From positions 65,744,755 through 65,808,754 of the forward strand of contig NC_057922.1 in assembly GCF_018873765.1 (NCBI RefSeq): a stretch of 64,000 nucleotides of DNA, written 5' to 3'. Both the position numbers and the translations under genes were made by a program. Positions 34,434 to 47,587 of the stretch are shown piece by piece. Positions within the stretch are counted from its first letter, which is position 1; each line of letters opens with the position of its first letter. The notes beneath the pieces were generated by a model. The model had not been told where the DNA came from. It did not search any database and saw only the letters and a list, made by a program, of their open reading frames with translations. The DNA is from Telopea speciosissima. Lineage: Eukaryota > Streptophyta > Magnoliopsida > Proteales > Proteaceae.

Positions 34434-36932
34434 AGGGGATTTCTAGATTAAACTCACAGAGATTGATGGTGTCATCTTTGTGTCTATCGATACAGTTTTG
34501 GCTGCAGTGGATTGGAGCATTTGTGTGGGACTTGGAAGTATGTTCTTTGTTATCTTTTGTTGCAGCTTCTTCGTTCTTCTTGCGGGTTTGTATATATGGC
34601 ATAAAGTTTCAATTGTTTATATTTATCCATTCACGGATTAACTGAGTGGTGGGGATTCAGCATACATCTGCCAATGGCTGAAGTACTACTTTGTTAAGAG
34701 GATGAGCCCGCTGCCAGTATTTTACTGTTTCATTTGTGCTTTGAATGCAAAATAGCACATAGCATTCTTTGATTCATTATCCAGTTATCCAAGTTGGTGT
34801 GATTCTTAGGTCTGGTCTCCAAATCTGCTGTGGTGGGAGAAATTTGATATGGGATAGGTCGCAGCTCCAAGGGTAGACCAATGCCCATTGATTGGTTTTC
34901 ATCTTGAACCCTGGGCGGCTTTGGAACTATTCCCTAAGATCTGGTTTGACCACTGAGCGTTCAAAAGTCAAAGTTGTATTCAATGACTTCATATTTTCTT
35001 ATGAATTTATTTGTTGCCTTAAACGTCAAAAATTCATAAAGTTTTGGAGGATGTCATGATCAGATGGGACATGTTTCTTTTCTTTGTTGTATAAGTACTG
35101 GGCTGGTATTGGGGATTTTGGTCATTGCTGATACCGATAAAGATTGGCCGTCTTGGGCCATTGGACAGTTTTGTCTTTCAAAATATCGATTTGGGTTTTT
35201 TTGGACCATTTTACCCTCCCCTATTCCGGAACTGTAGATACTGTATTGGCCACAGCCGATCCAATCCCGATACCTAAAAGGCTAAAACCATGTTACCTGT
35301 GCCTGTGTTTGAATGTTGCAGATATAGGGCTGGAAAAGCATCACATCCCTGTTAATGAGTTGTTTAAAAGCTCACTCACTCAACCGGTGATTTCAGAATT
35401 AGATTGGATCGGCCTGTTAGACTGATCATCGGAGTTGTCTGGGGTTGATCCCAATAAGGGTTTTCTAAACTGATTGTATATCTCTCTCTCTTCTTGACAT
35501 TCTCTCCTTTTCGATCATATGAATTTCTTTGTAATTATTGAAATTGTGAGGCACTCCCTCTTTTATTGGTTATACGTACACGTGGGTAGGTGTTGTGTAG
35601 GTCCTTATCTAATTTTTTTAAAATGCCATTAGAGATGGATGTTCGTTTGGCCTAGATCCGATCTCTTATCACTTACCATCCAAAGCAAGGATTTGTTTTC
35701 GGTGATACCAATACCAATATCGATAGGTATAGGCTGTAACGGATTGATAACGAATCAGAACATCATTTTTTTTCATAAAAAATAAATGAATGTTCGAATC
35801 ATATTGGCTGATCCATAAACAATTCACAGTTGATAGTGATACACCCACCCCTTCTCCTTTTCTCTGATAATGGAAACCTATCTGCACCATCAAACTGACG
35901 CTCTGATAGAAGATGGAATTTATTTTTTTGTTTTTCTAGCAAGTAGAAGATGGGAAGCTCCGGGACCTCTCGTTTATGAGTTCCCTATTCAACTTACTGG
36001 TCAGCAAGAAAGAGGTGTTTCATTATTGAAATAGGAAACTCCGGTCCTTAATTTTATTTTATTTTTGAAAAAAAAAATCCTTTAAAGGTTAGGCTCTTTT
36101 TGATAGGGGACCAGGATCCTCTGTAGTATCGACGGGATGGTGATGCACATCCGACAACACAGTAGAGGCCAGGTGGCATACATGGCACACATGGCCTCTG
36201 TTGTGCCGTCAGATACCGCCGCCCCACCAATACTGCAAAGAATTTTAATACATGTTTAATATGTATTATTGAATTCTAGGGTAATTTCGCATTCTCGAAC
36301 GATAAAAATAGTACAATACATGTCACACTTTAAAATCAAATATCTACAATTGCTAACAAGTCTCGCCCTAGGAATTCTACAGATTAAATCTTATAAAAAA
36401 TAACTATGATTTTTATTTATGATTTGATGATTTTTAACTATTTCATATATAGTGAAAATGGATTCTCCTACAAACTCAATCCAATCTAAAAACATTCTTG
36501 TACATCCCCATGTATCTCTATGCACGTGTATGATACTCCAACTAAGGATTCAAGAATTGGGATCAGATCCAATCCCAATCCCAATTCCAATTTTGATTCA
36601 CCAATCTATGCTGACTTGCTGAGTTTCTAATATTCAGCCAATCAGGCCTATTCGTCTGAATCGGAATCAAATGGACATAATCCCAATTCAACCACTACTC
36701 CATTACTATGCAATCTCCTTGGACCAGGATTTTTAAAGCTTTGTTTTTTGAAATGTGAAAAAACTCTGAGAAGACCGAAACTTGGACCCCCATATACCAC
36801 GTGACAATTATTAACATATAAAGTTGCGTGTGAGAAAGGGAATCTAGAATTCTTTAGAATATTTTGAACAAACATTTGAACGTTTATGGATCGTCCCTTT
36901 CGCATGTCTTTATTCAATAACGAACGTTGGAC
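34434..36932. other. 3' region of the polygalacturonase and spacer
   Basis: 34434-34640 is the 3' untranslated region, conserved in the pseudogene (16096-16345). Beyond it no gene is seen. 35095-35300 and 35695-35770 contain patches of the GGTATCG/CGATACC dispersed repeat, and 36108-36245 is a foldback MITE. Confidence 0.6.
36108..36245. mobile_element. Foldback MITE
   Basis: CTCTGTAGTATCGACGGGA... to ...CAATACTGCAAAG forms an imperfect inverted repeat of about 45-50 bp per arm around a short centre (GGCC...GGCC). A related half-copy is at about 18940-19005. No target duplication was confirmed. Confidence 0.6.
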
Positions 36933-37067
36933 CCCAAGGGGTCAGCTAGTTGGCAAAAGACCAACTCCTCAAATAAGAAGTCATGAGTTCAAATTATTTT
37001 GGACCTATCTCCTATCCCCTATCCCCCTCCACCCCTTTTATTAAAGCGCTTCAATTCCAATAAAAAA
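36933..37067 (+). mobile_element. tRNA-derived SINE
   Basis: A 135-bp segment with A-box-like GGTCAGCTAGTTGG and B-box-like GAGTTCAAATT at tRNA-like spacing, a pyrimidine-rich body and an A-rich tail (AATAAAAAAA). It is flanked by AACGTTGGAC (36923-36932) and AACATTGGAC (37068-37077), a 10-bp duplication with one change. It is unlike the Au SINE at 8303 in sequence and tail. Confidence 0.75.
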
Positions 37068-37077
37068 AACATTGGAC

Positions 37078-38500
37078 TTTTTTTTTTTTTTTTTTTTTTA
37101 ATTTTATGAGAAAAGAAATTTATTAAACCAACTAAGAAGCAAAGTCTACATAACACGGAATAGAAGGACTATTAACAAAAAACCTACGAAACCATTCGCG
37201 AAAAGGAACATCCAGGTTAGTTCTATAATTTATATTCACAGACTTATCAGCTATCTTGATAAGATACTCCAACATCTCAAGTGGCCACAATGAAAGGGAT
37301 GGAGTTGGAAGAAGTCCTGGTAGGAGAGTTTGTGAGCACCAAACTTCTTTCAGCTTCAGTCCTCTGACGGCAGCGAACTCAAGAGCAGAGAGAATCCCTA
37401 TGAGCTCAGGCTCCAAAAAATGACTGTACTTACACCATCCGGCAGTGAGAGATTGAAGTTTACCGTCAACCAAAAAACCAAAAACCCAGCCTGGCTTACC
37501 TAACTCCTTGGAATCAAACCCTGCGCCTAACAAGACAGGAACATCTAATATAGGTAAGCGAAATTGAGATAAAGAAACACTGTTATTAGTATCCAAATAT
37601 TCCACTGATGGGGATGTTGGGGATGTTGGGGATATAATAGAAGGTGGAGTAATGTTTATCAGAACCAACCACTGATTAATCCTACATAGGATTTTACCAG
37701 GGTCAGGAGAAACCGAATTAAACACACAATTGTTCCGAACTTGCCAAAAAACATAACAAGTTATAATAAACACTGAAAAGAACTAATTTAAAGAAGGCTT
37801 GTCAAGCTGTCGGCCCAGCAAAGCAGAGATGCAGAAGTGTCTAAGAGAAGGAAAGGAAATGTATTCAGTCCTCAGACCCAAAGGACCAGCTACACAGATA
37901 TGCTTAACCCATTCACAAGAGAGCAAGACATGCCAGAGGGTCTCATTACAAGTGCCACAGAAAGCACAAGTGGGATCGACCGAAATCCATTTCGAAATAA
38001 GATCCTTAACCGGAATCCCTGCATGTAATACACGCTAGAAGAAAAGTTTAAACTTGGGAAGGATTTTAAGTTTCCAGAAGAACTTCCACCAAGCAGTGGA
38101 AGAAACATCAGTAATATTATTGGATGATAAAAAAGACGCAGCAAGCTTAGTTTTAAAAGACCCGTTTTTGGACAGAGTACACCACCAGGAATCAAGGGTT
38201 TCAGAAAAAGGAATCACCCGAATCTGCCTAATATAAGGCAAGGCAGTGCTAAGCAATAAATCAGAATTCCATCCCGAAGTAGATCTAAATTGAGACACTC
38301 GCTCAGGAAATTGCCTAGTAGAGGCAGCCGGGTTAATGGTAAACCCAGGGATAGAGGGGATCCAGGGATCAGCCCAAAAGAAAGTATCCTTACCATCACC
38401 AATTCTGCGAAAGCAGATGGATTTGAGTGGCTTAATGATCTTAGATATACTGTTCCAGCACCAAGACCCTCTCTTCTTAAAAGTTCAAATTTCTAGCTGC
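37078..38500 (-). mobile_element. 5'-truncated LINE: zinc-binding RVT and RNase H domains
   Basis: A T run at 37078-37100 is the poly(A) tail of a minus-strand LINE. Reading up: an RNase H-like domain (LGAGFDSKELGKPGWVFGFL..., EPELIGILSALEFA...) at 37773-37132. Upstream of it is the zf-RVT domain (WWCTLSKNGSFKTKLAASF..., WWKFFWKLKILPKFKLFFW, CAFCGTCNETLWHVLLSC) at about 38300-37860. Reverse transcriptase and endonuclease are missing, so it is the usual 5'-truncated copy. There are frame breaks between the blocks. Confidence 0.85.
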
Positions 38501-39044
38501 GGAGTTTGTAGCATGGATATAGGTATGGGTATTGGTATTGGTCGTATCGGTTAATACATATCATGTATGTGTACTTGTGTAGCCCACTGGTAAATTGTAC
38601 CATGTATGTGTATTTGTACAGCTCTTTACCTTCCTAAAGGTGCTCTAATTGAATATAGGGAGAAAGAATGCTATCTGGTCGTGTTTGGCATGCAATTCAT
38701 GTGTTGACCTGGTCACATTTGGCGTGCAGCCCTTGCGTTCAGACACAGGGCTGTGGGAAATGACCGTCGCACCCTCATGAAAAGACAGAAATCCCTGGGG
38801 GTGCAGCAGTCATTTTGGGCAATCCTGTGTCTGGCCAAGAACCGCACACTATACACAACCAAGTACGGTTCTCTTTCCCTTGAATATAATAGACCTCAGC
38901 TCTACAGCCTACCACTATTATTCTCTTTCTGTTCTCTGCCCCAATTAAGAAAGTCTAGTCCATTCCCACTTCCACAATAAAAGTAAAAGCCATTGTGGGT
39001 CACATGACTCACATCTGGGTTGGGTGTGCCATAAGTTTTTTTTC

Positions 39045-39185
39045 TTGGGCCGTGTTTGGTACACAATTTCAGAATAGATTTTTTATTTAGAACGTATCCT
39101 AAAATTTGATTCTCTTTTGTTTTCTTGCTTCAGATTGCGATCTAGACCTAGAATCTATTCTAAAAATACATACCAAACAGCTCAT
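39045..39185. mobile_element. MITE (GTGTTTGGTA type)
   Basis: GGGCCGTGTTTGGTA...CAGAATAGATTTT on the left is mirrored by AGAATCTATTCTAAAA...TACCAAACAGCTC on the right. A diverged relative appears at 40720-40920. Confidence 0.6.
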
Positions 39186-39763
39186 ATCTATGGTCATAGT
39201 TGTCTCACAAAGAAGGGTAGTGTGGTAATTCTAATCCTTTGATGTTTAGAAATGATTTGGGACTGCAAGGCGTTAGAATTTCATCTCAAATTCTACAATA
39301 AATCCCCCTTATATATGTATGTATCATCTTTTTTAATGGTTTTGAATTTTTTTTTTAATGATTTATTTTAGGGCAAAAATTGCCATTACGTTTTTTTTAC
39401 CATTACGTTAGTGTGCAGTTTTCTATGCATGCCATCTCACATCCCACCCATGAATGATGGACCCCATATTATCTCCTCAATAAACCCCTATCGGATGATT
39501 GTATTTTCCATCTTTTTATTGTTGGGAAATTGCACTCTAATGTCGTAGTGATCCTTCTTTTTTATTTTATTATATTTTGTAGACCTCATTCGATTTGGAA
39601 ATTGATATCTAACAAAGAAACTTCGAAGTATAAGTTTCTAAGAAATTTTAGTCCCATTCAATCTGCCATTTGACACATATTTTATGGGGAGCAAGAAAAA
39701 AATTCTAATTGACCCACCCTACTATAGTGCCTAATTTTATGAATATTACATAAGGGAAAAAGA

Positions 39764-39894
39764 TTTCTGTCCGGGAGTGTGGCCTACACCAGCACTCCCA
39801 TGAGTCTCTCTCTCCTCTCCATGTGAAAAGACACCTCTACCCCCTTATTTTAAGGAGGAGAGAGATAGACACATGCCACACTCCCGGACAGAAA
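39764..39894. mobile_element. MITE with perfect 20-bp inverted repeats
   Basis: TTTCTGTCCGGGAGTGTGGC at 39764-39783 and its exact reverse complement at 39875-39894 enclose a 131-bp element with CT-rich and GA-rich arms. A second member lies at 42483-42635. Confidence 0.85.
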
Positions 39895-40719
39895 ATTGCT
39901 TCCCATTAAATAAATATGAAGAAGAGTGACGCATTCCCAACCCACTTGGAGGACTATTAAAAACTTATCACAAAAAATATAAAAAATAAAAAGAGGATCA
40001 TTAAAAAAATGCTATCATTTATTCACGGGATCATCGTGTGTTTAAAGAGTCAGTCTTTAAAGGCAACCACTTATAATTTCATTAAATAAACACTACAATT
40101 TTTTTTTAATTATAACATATATAAGCACAAAGAGTTGAGGAGTGAGATCAGCTAACTTAGCTAAATAAAATAGACGAATTATTATTGTCACAAAGATCTG
40201 TTAATGTTCAACATGGGCAATGCTCCTCTTCCTCCTCTCCCCCTTGGCCTGCGTATATTTAATACGTGCAGTTTTGTAACTTTTTTAATGATGTATACAT
40301 AACTATTCACAAAAATGAATATAATTATAAGATAAACAACTGCTCCTCGTCCTCCCCTTCCCCTCCCCTCGGCCATGCATACATGCATACATGCATCTTG
40401 TGATTTTGCTTGATGTTGTATGGTATCAATTGATTTATTTGCGAAGCAGAAAACTTTCTTCCATTTCTTATTTTAGAAAAAGGAGAAAATTGTCATACTA
40501 CTTTTCTTGATATATATTATTCTATCACACTTGTACACAACTTATAATTATTGTTTACTTCCATCCATTAAATGATAGTCTTACAAATAATATTCTATAA
40601 AAATACCCCTTAAATTGTCTGTTTTACCAGTTTTTTAATTTTTTTGTAGGTAGGACTAACCCCACTTAGGGGTGCCAAAAATATAAGAATGGAATTGAAA
40701 ACTGGACTGAACCGATCCA

Positions 40720-40920
40720 TTAAAACTAAGATTGTGTTTAGTATGTTTTTCTGGAATAAATTTTGAGTCTAGAATACATTCTGAAATCAATTCTTCTCTA
40801 TTTGAATAGATTTTGAGTCTAAGATGCATGCTGAAATCGATTCTTATCTATTTACTCACTTTAAAATTCATTCTAATCCTAGAATCTGTTATGAGAATAC
40901 TTTCGAAACACAACCAAGAA
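40720..40920. mobile_element. Diverged MITE (GTGTTTAGTATG type)
   Basis: Left arm TTGTGTTTAGTATG...TTTGAGTCTAGAAT and right arm ATTCTAATCCTAGAATC...CGAAACACAACC are partly complementary, with an internal direct duplication of the left arm. The boundaries are approximate. Confidence 0.45.
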
Positions 40921-42482
40921 TTCACCGAATCCATTATTAATGTGGCAGTTCTTATCTTAACCCATTAGAATTATTTATATTCTAGAATCTTAATCGGATT
41001 GAACCAAAAAAAAAAAAAACTGAATTGAACAGACTTAGGAACAGCAACAACAACAAACTCAGCTTAATCCCAACTTAATAGGTCAGTTACATGGATCCAA
41101 ACAAAACAAAATAGGGATAGGAGAAAGAAGAGAAGGTAAAAAAGAAAGATGAGAAATGAGATTGGAAAACAAAAATGAAAAATGACAAAAGATGGGTGGA
41201 AAAATAGAAAAAAATGAAAAATGGGAGTATCTCAGCTACATATAGGGTCTAGTATATGGATCCTGGCCCTCCAATAGGCGTTTACTAATTATTGGAGTTT
41301 AAAATATTAATATGTAGTTTTTTCACTCACTATTCACTCTATTGGGCGGAACATACTCGTATAGGATGGGCATTTAAGTCCACTTCCGGTTCATTCGGCA
41401 GGACTCAAAATCTCTTTGCGGATTTTCTAGCTTCTGAGTCTTCTAGACTCAAGCTTTCTAAAATTTGGTGGTCTCAACTCTCAACCACCCCCTTTTCTTG
41501 TAAATACCTCTTTGATTTCTTCCAGGAGTTTCTCTCAGGAAGCTTTTCTCTAATGAAATTTCCTATCTTTCTGCCAAAAAAAACAAAGTCCACTCGCTTT
41601 ATATTTCATGGAATTTTCTTTTTGGGTAAAATTTTTATCATAGATTTAGTATGGATATTATATATGATCTAAAAAATTTACATTTGTAGCTTTTAATTGC
41701 CTGGTGTTTTGATCTTGAGACCAGCCAATACCTAAGACCAATTAAGAATTGGGGCCAGATCATCCCATTAATTATTAATTGATTATGGTTCTTAGATTTG
41801 AAACCAATTAGCTAATGATCAGGATGATTCTAATCTTAACCCTAAAGTGGAATCGATAAAGACCCGTCACGATTGATTAAAACTATCACACTTGACAACC
41901 CTAAGGCCTAAACGGCTAAACCCAAACCCAAGGGGCAAAAACTTAAAAATTAATTAAGAATTAGAATTAAACCAATTCATAATTATGAATTGGTACTGGT
42001 TCTAAAGTTTGAAACTTTGGATACGATTAACTAATCAAGACGATTTATTCCTGACCCTACGGTGCGATCACTATTAATTAGAATCGTTCCAATTGATACC
42101 CCTAAGCTCAATCTTAGAAAAAAAAATTTCATAAGTTAATTATTGGGAAATTGATGATGAAACTTCAATTTTAAATTTTAAAAATAAGGAAATTTTTTTT
42201 TGGCCAAGCGCACATGTCAGCTCAATAGGGTTAACTAACCTTTCAAACCGAGAAGTGCATATAAACACAAACACACACACCCCACCTATCAGATGTTGGA
42301 CTGAACTCCATTGCGGGGGCAAGCCATATAGTTTTTTGGTTCAAACACATACCCCAGCTCAAAGGGTTAACCAAACTTTCAAGTTGCAAGAAAAAAAAGG
42401 AAAGTTCATGGTGCTTTTGTTTGAAGACAACTTCAAAGCGCAAATTCATTCATACTAACCCTATCACTTTTTTGAGAAGCAG

Positions 42483-42635
42483 TTTTCTGTGCGGGAGTGT
42501 GGCCTACGCCAGCACTCCCATGTGTCTATATCTCTCTTCTTCAAAACAAGGGGACAGATGTGTCTTTTCATATGGGGAGGAGAGAGATAGACTCATGGTC
42601 GAGAGTGCAGGCGTAGGCCCACATTCCCGGAAAGA
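42483..42635. mobile_element. MITE, second member of the 39764 family
   Basis: TTTTCTGTGCGGGAGTGTGG on the left and CCCACATTCCCGGAAAGAG on the right, with the same internal order as 39764-39894 (AGCACTCCCATG, GGAGAGAGATAGAC). The arms have diverged by several bases. Confidence 0.75.
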
Positions 42636-43609
42636 GTTCTTTTTCCCCACTTTTTTTTATGATAATATGTAGTAACTCTATGTCCTTGTCACCTTTTCAT
42701 TTTTATTTTTGGTAAACAATACTAACACTATCACACTTACATGGAAATTGTGCTAAGAAAACTTATTTATTGATTCATGTTTAGTATAAGGCATCCGAAT
42801 AACAAGTATCAGGTAATCAGAAAGTGGAGAGAGACCAAACTGCCTCACACGAACAAAATAAGGGAAATGATGTTATCACATGTACCATCTTTACAAAATT
42901 GACCCCTTTTTTTGTACAAATGGAGCCGGCTTGGCATGCTCTCACGCAGAGAACTCAGAAGTAGAATAGTATGTCCTCCAATAACTACCACTTGGTAGTT
43001 TAAATGGAACTAAACTTTAATTTATAGATGAATTTTAAGGTCCTCTATTCACCTGCTACATTTTAGTTTATTCTAAGAATGCCAAGGGGCAAAACAAGAT
43101 ATTAAAAGAATTAAAGATTATCAACGGATTAGAACAACTTCTTGTCACTCAAGTAGCTAACTAAGAAGTGGTAATCTTCTTTTTATTCTAAAAAATTAAT
43201 TTGGCGTGGTATCAGTGAGTTATAATACGCAAACAAGTAAAGTTACAATCTTAGGGAAAAAGTAATGCACAACAGCCAACTGAAAAATGAAATTGCGCAC
43301 CTCTTCACAGTGTTCATGTGAGGGGGTGATGTGCCATAGATGCCATTCCTCTTATTGTCAGATTCCAAAGCGGGTTCCTTCATTCGCCTAAAACTACACT
43401 CAGACAGTGTAGGAAACCTTCTCTCACAATCTTATTATAACCAGTCTTGGTTACATAACAAGATTTCTTGGTGTCAATAAGAGAAATCCATATAAGATTG
43501 CCAAGCTACCCTTTGCAATTTCCCGCTCACATGAATATTTTAATTATTTTTTCTTACCTACTCTGAAAATATGGCCTCCATATGAATGATAACTTTTGGG
43601 AGAATGTTT

Positions 43610-43760
43610 TCTACGTGGGACATAGGGGCCACACCCACGCACAATAGGGGCCGATCGACGGCCATGCCCCCCATATATGGCGAAAATTCCTCCCCCTTTT
43701 GTGCCACCGCATGCTCTCTCATTGGCAGGCGCACGTGGCATGGCCCCTGCATCCCTCCCA
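43610..43760 (-). repeat. Dispersed repeat, inverted relative to 45140-45300
   Basis: On the minus strand GGTGGCACAAAAGGGGGAGG...ATATGG..GGCATGGCCGTC...CCCCTATTGTGCGTGGG resembles plus-strand 45185-45300 (GCGGCACAAAAGGGGCGGAG...GGCATGGCGGTC...CCCCTGTTGTGAGTGGG). A transposable origin is likely; the termini are not defined. Confidence 0.5.
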
Positions 43761-43945
43761 GAAAACAACACCCCATAACTTTTATAGAACACTTATTAGT
43801 GTAGCGTGTAGATTCCTCCCTACACTGGCAATGTGAAAAACCCTCAATGAACTAAAAAATCTCATTCAGTAAAAGCTTATGTACGTACTCTTATTGGCCC
43901 TCGCGCTAGTACAAATTCAATACAACCAAATAGCGATCTCTTGCC

Positions 43946-43948
<3 letters not shown>

Positions 43949-43986
<38 letters not shown>
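43949..43986. repeat. (AT)n microsatellite
   Basis: About 18 AT units. Confidence 0.95.
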
Positions 43987-43988
<2 letters not shown>

Positions 43989-45139
43989 GAAACATTGAAT
44001 CTCAATATAAAATTTGAATGGTCAATCCACATCATTTTTTTAAACGTAAAAACTACCACATGATACCATAGTGCAATTGCAGTCTCATATGAAATTTTTT
44101 TTATTTTTTTATTTTTTTATTTTTTTTGTCTCTCTTCTAATGTAAATATGTTGATGCGGCATACAAATTCCTCCCCACAAGGCCACAATAGAGTTGAGGG
44201 AACCCTCTTTCTTTTCGAAGATATCCTACGATTAAAATTTCCAAATCACCCTTCTAAGTAGTAAAAACACAACATATGAAAATTTTCCCTTTTTTTATTT
44301 GAACATGTCTATGAAAGTTAATTATTGTGCAACGTACTGATAATGAGATGTGTCATCAATTTATAAACAGAGGAAACAAAAGTAATTATATTCTAAAGAA
44401 GAAGCCCCATGAGCCTAAGGCAGTGTGGCGGCTCCTGACATGTATTATTGTATTAAAAATAATTTATAGAAAGAGAAAAAAAAATGATTAAAAAACCCAA
44501 TGAAAGAAGGTGTAATGTATTTGCTTGTTCAGAGAATCTTTCTCATATTTTAATAATTCATTTACTTTAAAAAACCAATAAAATAAGGTGTTCTCATACC
44601 ATGGCATTGCCTTGTCTAACCAGACAAGCTAAGAAGGTAAATTCAAAAAGTCAAAAGTCTACTTGAAAGGATAATCTTTTTCTTTGTTGTTCAGTAAGAG
44701 AAGTTAGGGAGGATTACCCCCCACAAAGCCAGAAACTAACAAGTCGTTTAACCAAAAAAAACAAAACAGATAAGAAATTGAATCTATTCCGTGAACACCA
44801 CCACCACATGCTAGCCGCCCACATGGTAAGAAAATGGAATGAGGTATCGATTTAGAAGAGTTCACCAATGAGGTGCCACGGAATGATTCTCTACATAGTA
44901 GAGTAACAAGGTCATTTCAATGTAAAATTGAAAGAGAGATAGAGAAGTGTGTCAATCTATTCTGTTCTCTCACACCGTTTTAGGAATCGGTATTTGATTA
45001 GTTGTATCGGTCAATTTGTATTGTTATTGGTGCTCAATAATATGGATTGGCCAATACAATACATTTTATTGGGGGGTTAAACGGTCTTTTCACTAATCAC
45101 GTGATCGATTAGTATTTTTTTTGTCTTTTATTTTTTTAG

Positions 45140-45300
45140 ATGTTGTTTTTTGAATGAGACGCGGGGGTTATGTCGTGCACGCCAATCAATGAGAATGCAT
45201 ATAGCGGCACAAAAGGGGCGGAGTTTCAACTATACATGGAAGGCATGGCGGTCATTCTGACCCCTGTTGTGAGTGGGGATGACCCCTAAGTCCCACACAG
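45140..45300 (+). repeat. Dispersed repeat, partner of 43610-43760
   Basis: Plus-strand member of the pair described at 43610-43760, in opposite orientation 1.4 kb away. Confidence 0.5.
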
Positions 45301-46274
45301 TAAACATTCTCCTTTTTTTGAATAAAAATTGCATATACGATCCACATTAAATACAATTAAATTGACATAAATACTTATATAAAATGACATAAAAACCCCT
45401 ATCCACTTATTTGACGAAGTCAATGGGAGAATCACCTATGTATAAATACATTCCCCAATGAAATTGAAAATGTTATTTTGATCTGAAGTTGAGTTGATAC
45501 GGCTTAATATAATTGATACGTATCACTATATATCTGTAATACGTATTCATATCAATATCGAACGATCGATAAGCTCTTCATCGCCTTTTTACTGGTGTAC
45601 TCCCCTACGTCGCTTGGAGAAAGAACCCTCTCCCAATGTGTATACAGGAAGTTGCAAGTGGAGATTGGAAAGATGGCACCTGATGTAATTTTCTCAGAGA
45701 TTGAGGCCTGTTTCTATACGCAGAGACAGAATAATAAGAAACGCGGATCACGTGGTGGATGCGAAAACGAAAAAACCTTGTCGGTCACGTCATAAACACT
45801 TGAGAGAGGAGTCGGCATCGGCAATCAAAATATTTCTATAATCACGGGGTGGGACTGTGGGAGTGGGAGTGGAGAGTGGGACCCACTTCGAAATCTTTCC
45901 TATCCTACCTAAAAAATATTCACGAGGAAAATGTTTCCCACCTCATCTACCCATCCAATTATTTCGCGCCGTGTGTCCATGTCCTTCTTATGCACTGCAT
46001 GTGGCCTCCACCAAACTTCTTTGCTACTCTTTATTTCTCTCTCTCTCTCCGCGTTGAAGGTACAGCGCACAGAGTACGAAAATTAGCCTATTACAGAAAC
46101 AACCAACTTGCACCTTCAGACCCCACACGACCAAAAAGTCTTTCACCTCACGCGGAATTGAATGCCTATCTAATTGTCACCTGGCAATTACCTCCCGCGT
46201 TTTCTTTCCTCACCTCTCAACCCTTTCCGGCACATACCGGACCTTTATCTGCTCTATTTTCTTAGAAGGTCCAT

Positions 46275-46400
46275 TTTTCCAAATTCCTCTAATAAAGGGA
46301 TGGAAATGATCATTCTACTTCTGTCCCAACATACTGCCCAGATGGGATTCACTCCCCTTTATTAGAGGAACTTGAGAAAATGAAAAGGACAAAAAATGAA
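46275..46400. mobile_element. Foldback MITE (AATTCCTCTAATA type)
   Basis: TCCATTTTTCCAAATTCCTCTAATAAAGGG is mirrored by CCCCTTTATTAGAGGAACTTGAGAAAATG. The loop (GGAAATGATC...GGGATTCAC) is shared with 52607-52755, and the arm word TCCTCTAATA with 53065-53230. Confidence 0.6.
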
Positions 46401-46981
46401 GCTGATAAAAATATTTTTGATTCCCTGTTTGCCTTTGCTTCTAATTTTCAAACAAACATGACTACGAGTCTAGTGCAGGGATTGAGATATCGGTCTTTGT
46501 ATATATCGTTGCAATATCGATCCAGATTGATCAGCATCAGCTTGGATCGATCAATTTTACTCTTATTTTTGTTTAATGAAATTTTTTAACGATTTTACTC
46601 TTGATCTAATATTGATATCTAATCCAGGATCAATCAGGTATTTGTATCAGCCTCGACTCATACCAATACAATATAGCCAATCTGATACTGATACTAATAC
46701 CTCAACCCATGGTCAAGTGAAGGTCATTAGTATCATACCGATATAGATCAAACTATATCGGATTTTTATCCTCTCAAGTGCGGTGCACTGTCCAACGCAC
46801 CACACTTGAGAATCCAACCATAAAAATATGGGCAATGGCCTCTTTTTAACATGGTCAATGTTGGGTGGACGGTTGGATTCTCAAGTGTGATACACTCCAA
46901 CTTCAGAGGATAAAAATCCAACTATATCGCCCTATATTGGACCTATGTTGATGCAAATTAAAAAGCAATTCCCTTTTTAAC

Positions 46982-47014
46982 TAATATATATATAATATAT
47001 ATATATATATATTG
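46982..47014. repeat. (AT)-rich microsatellite
   Basis: Alternating TA/AT run of about 30 bp with one break. Confidence 0.85.
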
Positions 47015-47587
47015 TAATGAGAAATTTTATTGATGACATGAAGCATTCAAGGCCTCAGAATTATAAAGATTTTGAATTTATGTCCATATTAGTACCAAGT
47101 ATGGAATTAAATCTTGATCAAAGTTGATTGAAATCGTTGAGTTGTCTCAATTTTAGGCTTGATCAAAACGAAATCTTGGGTTTCAACTCAGGGAGGCCTA
47201 GAGTCAAAACTCAGTGTCGAAACCTCAAAATTAGATCCAACATGTCTTGATTTCAAGCCTAAATGAAACCAACTTAGAAACCAAGATTTAGAACCATGGT
47301 ATCAAGTCAGGGCAGGGTTGGGTTGGGTCGGTTAGGGTTGAGACCTCGAGCTGAACCCAGCCCGGGCCAACTTGACTCTGTCTTCTTCTTCATGTTCTTT
47401 CTTCTTCATATTTCTTTTTTGTTCTTCTTCCTCTTTGTCTTTTTCTTCTTTCTAGCTTGGTCAGCCCATGCATCTCTCTTCCCCGGCTCCTTATAATCAA
47501 GGCCAATTAGAGTCAACCCAACCCTGACCCTGACAATGGGTCAGGCCGGGCCTGGGCCTAGCTAAGGGTACTCAGGGTTGGGTTGGG

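Noticed and set aside
38400-38520. Target-site duplication for the truncated LINE
   Set aside because: No repeat of the TTGGAC-type sequence next to the tail was found at the 5' break.
41292-41672. 126-codon frame with GWAFKSTSGSF
   Set aside because: A weak resemblance to a LINE RNase H start, but no following conserved block, poly(A) tail or second domain was seen.
43544-43804. Overlapping frames on both strands in GC-richer DNA
   Set aside because: The segment is a dispersed repeat with an inverted partner; GC content alone explains the open frames.
47296-47496. Plus-strand frame rich in Phe/Leu
   Set aside because: It is a TTCTT low-complexity tract; no signal of a membrane protein family.
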